In this document: positions 6,971 to 7,656 of the stretch, one piece after another
Layout: the number at the start of each line of letters is the position of its first letter
How positions within the stretch are numbered: the first letter of the stretch is position 1
NCBI GenBank assembly: GCA_041178545.1
Contig: JBEGVB010000195.1
Span: 1 to 7,656 of the forward strand
Source of the DNA: JBEATZ01 sp041178545
GTDB lineage: Bacteria > Planctomycetota > UBA1135 > UBA2386
Direction of reading: 5' to 3'
DNA length: 7,656 nucleotides
The notes under the pieces: generated by a model
What the model saw: the letters and a program-made list of their open reading frames with translations, nothing else
Told to the model about the DNA's origin: nothing
The model's database searches: none
Position numbers and translations under genes: made by a program

Positions 6971-7372
6971 TTACTCGCTGCGGATGACGACGTTCAGCGT
7001 CTGCTCGCCGCTGGTCTCGACCGCCTGCCGCTCGCCGTACTCCTTCGGGCGACGCTTGGCTGCCGCCCACTTGAGCGTATCGACCTTGAGCCTATCCGCG
7101 GAGTACGTCTCGTTCGTCGTCTCGAGCGCGATGCGGATGGCTTCCTCCGCGAGCGCGTCGGCGGCTTGATGTTTCGCGTGTGCGTAGAGCTTGCCCAGCA
7201 CGTCGTCTTCCGCGGCCCACTTCCAGACCGTCGCCGGGTTGATGCCGTATTCTTTCGCGGCCTCGCGCACGAGAACGCCGTGAGCGACGGCGTCGCAGAT
7301 GGCGGTGAAGATGCGGAGCTTCTCCGCTGCCGGAGTGGGCTGACCGCCTGTGGACTTCCGCGGCTTGGTCAT
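6971..7372 (-). CDS. Terminase small subunit
   Basis: The product is 133 residues beginning MTKPRKSTGGQPTPAAEKLR. It binds the packaging start site and presents DNA to the large subunit. Residues about 34-55 (LVREAAKEYGINPATVWKWA) form a helix-turn-helix typical of these proteins. Residues 56-85 are helical and probably oligomerise. Residues 94-113 (RLKVDTLKWAAAKRRPKEYG) match the conserved end-of-core pattern of Sf6-type small terminases, and a short tail ends NVVIRSE. The frame is open up to 7618, but the 82 extra residues would span the promoter-like element and the tandem repeat and look non-coding, so the ATG at 7372 is chosen. There is no SD before this ATG. The predicted -10 (7388-7383) places the transcription start within a few bases of it, so leaderless translation is possible. 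Confidence 0.92.
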   Translation of the reverse strand: MTKPRKSTGGQPTPAAEKLRIFTAICDAVAHGVLVREAAKEYGINPATVWKWAAEDDVLGKLYAHAKHQAADALAEEAIRIALETTNETYSADRLKVDTLKWAAAKRRPKEYGERQAVETSGEQTLNVVIRSE

Positions 7373-7377
7373 ATAGG

Positions 7378-7393
7378 CCGAAGATATACCGAA
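7378..7393. repeat. CCGAA-N6-CCGAA direct repeat, site 2
   Basis: CCGAA occurs at 7378 and 7389 on the plus strand with GATATA between. Spacing is again 11 bases, and the pair again overlaps the predicted -10 of a leftward promoter. Confidence 0.55.
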
Positions 7394-7410
7394 GCAGAGG
7401 GAAGCGCAAG
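7378..7410 (-). promoter_or_regulatory. Promoter-like element, copy 2 (ahead of small terminase)
   Basis: On the minus strand this has CTTGCGCTTCC, six bases (CTCTGC), TTCGG, TATATC and TTCGG. TTGCGC (7409-7404) would be -35, with TATATC (7388-7383, spacer 15) or TATCTT (7386-7381, spacer 17) as -10. The CTTGCGCTTCC block is identical to the one at 5493-5503. Transcription would start close to 7375, only a few bases before the small-terminase ATG. Confidence 0.62.
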
Positions 7411-7428
7411 TTTTCGAGGGTTGAGAAA

Positions 7429-7444
7429 CCGAAGAAACCCCGAA
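7429..7444. repeat. CCGAA-N6-CCGAA direct repeat, site 3
   Basis: CCGAA occurs at 7429 and 7440 with GAAACC between, again at an 11-base step. This copy stands alone, about 40 bases from site 2, upstream of both divergent promoters. The inner six bases fit a shared pattern (K-A-W-A-Y-M) with the other two sites. It could be an upstream activator site or an operator. Confidence 0.45.
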
Positions 7445-7480
7445 AGAAAGATTAAGAGTTGATGAAGTTTGCGTTATAGG

Positions 7481-7511
7481 CTTGCGCGGCACGACGGGGG
7501 GCTGGTACTCT
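7481..7511 (+). promoter_or_regulatory. Rightward promoter candidate
   Basis: CTTGCGC (7481-7487) repeats the start of the two leftward elements. TTGCGC (7482-7487) as -35 is followed after 18 bases by TACTCT (7506-7511), a weak -10, which is immediately repeated as TACTCT (7511-7516). Transcription would begin near 7518, giving a leader of about 45 bases before the ATG at 7565. The match to sigma-70 consensus is modest. The shared CTTGCGC is the better argument. Confidence 0.42.
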
Positions 7512-7550
7512 ACTCTGCGTGACGGCACAACGCCGCACGACACCACACAC

Positions 7551-7557
7551 AGAGGAG
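7551..7557 (+). promoter_or_regulatory. Shine-Dalgarno (AGAGGAG) for the rightward gene
   Basis: AGGAG (7553-7557) lies 7 bases before the ATG at 7565. This supports translation from that ATG rather than from another ATG at 7636, which is in a different frame and lacks a clear SD. Confidence 0.65.
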
Positions 7558-7564
7558 CGCCACC

Positions 7565-7656
7565 ATGCACCCCTACCATTGCAACCCATTGCAATCCATT
7601 GCAACCCATTGCAACCAAGGGAACGACCGGACGGGATGGCTGACCATCTACCGCGA
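7565..7656 (+). CDS. Start of an unidentified rightward phage gene, cut by window edge
   Basis: An open frame begins with ATG at 7565 and continues to the right edge, giving 30 whole codons. The visible protein begins MHPYHCNPLQSIATHCNQGN and continues DRTGWLTIYR. The first 18 or so residues are encoded largely by a 10-base tandem repeat, so HCN recurs after ten residues. The segment after it (GNDRTGWLTIYR) looks like ordinary protein. A good SD and an upstream promoter candidate support the start. The gene points away from the head module and may open an early or regulatory region, but too little is visible to name it. An alternative is that the repeat is untranslated leader and the gene starts at ATG 7636 in another frame (MADHLPR). 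Confidence 0.5.
   Translation, partial: MHPYHCNPLQSIATHCNQGNDRTGWLTIYR
7576..7615 (+). repeat. Four-copy 10-base tandem repeat (CCATTGCAAC)
   Basis: Four consecutive copies of CCATTGCAAY run from 7576 to 7615. The only difference is a T in place of C at the end of the second copy (7595). Each unit contains the palindrome TTGCAA, so four palindromes sit 10 bases apart on nearly the same face of the helix. The repeat overlaps the first codons of the rightward frame. Confidence 0.92.

Larger units (their letters stand above)
7373..7564. other. Divergent intergenic control region
   Basis: These 192 bases hold no convincing gene and separate leftward head genes from a rightward gene. The part from about 7411 to 7480 is A+T-richer than the genes and strongly purine-rich on the plus strand (for example GAAACCGAAGAAACC). 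An imperfect inverted repeat pairs 7412-7422 with 7435-7445 (9 of 11 positions) around a 12-base loop. Promoter-like signals point outwards on both sides. No terminator-like stem with a T-run is visible. Confidence 0.75.

Noticed and set aside
7576..7615. The tandem repeat as a CRISPR array
   Set aside because: Units are only 10 bases and have no spacers, and no cas genes are present.
7373..7618. An 82-residue N-terminal extension of the small terminase
   Set aside because: The translated extension is low quality, crosses promoter-like elements and the tandem repeat, and has no SD. The protein from 7372 already has normal length and N-terminus.

Overview
This window is a piece of a tailed double-stranded DNA bacteriophage genome, or a prophage or metagenomic phage contig. 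It holds most of the DNA-packaging and head-assembly module. The DNA is GC-rich (roughly 60-65% by eye), densely coded, and has no recognisable cellular metabolic genes. The packaging and head genes all lie on the minus strand, so they read from right to left here. The host cannot be named from the sequence; high GC and Shine-Dalgarno (SD) sites ahead of most genes only say a GC-rich bacterium.

Layout in transcription order (right to left). 7372-6971 encodes the small terminase (DNA recognition). 6957-5518 encodes the large terminase (ATPase/nuclease motor). A 65-base gap follows with a promoter-like element, then a possible 20-residue peptide gene (5452-5390). Next is a 153-residue beta-rich protein of unknown role (5386-4925). 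Three genes are then chained by 4-base stop/start overlaps: a 47-residue protein (4904-4761), a 96-residue protein with a hydrophobic N-terminus (4764-4474), and the portal (4477-2135). The scaffold (2110-947) and the major capsid protein (927 to the window edge) finish the module. The capsid gene is cut by the left window edge, with 309 codons present. The order small terminase, large terminase, portal, scaffold, coat, with no separate prohead protease visible between portal and coat, resembles the P22-type head plan more than the HK97-type plan.

The right end (7373-7564) is a 192-base divergent intergenic region, richer in A+T than the genes. Leftward signals serve the small terminase. A CTTGCGC-centred rightward promoter candidate precedes a plus-strand gene that begins at 7565 and runs off the right edge. 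That gene opens with a four-copy, 10-base tandem repeat.

The most interesting signals are regulatory. A bipartite element (CTTGCGCTTCC, 5-6 bases, then paired TTCGG blocks around a TATAT core) occurs in only two places: directly before the small terminase and directly before the structural genes. Its CCGAA-N6-CCGAA core occurs a third time, at 7429-7444, always with 11-base spacing. This looks like a phage late-gene control element. I do not see an undescribed enzymatic or defence system in this window; it is a fairly ordinary head module with an unusual control region.
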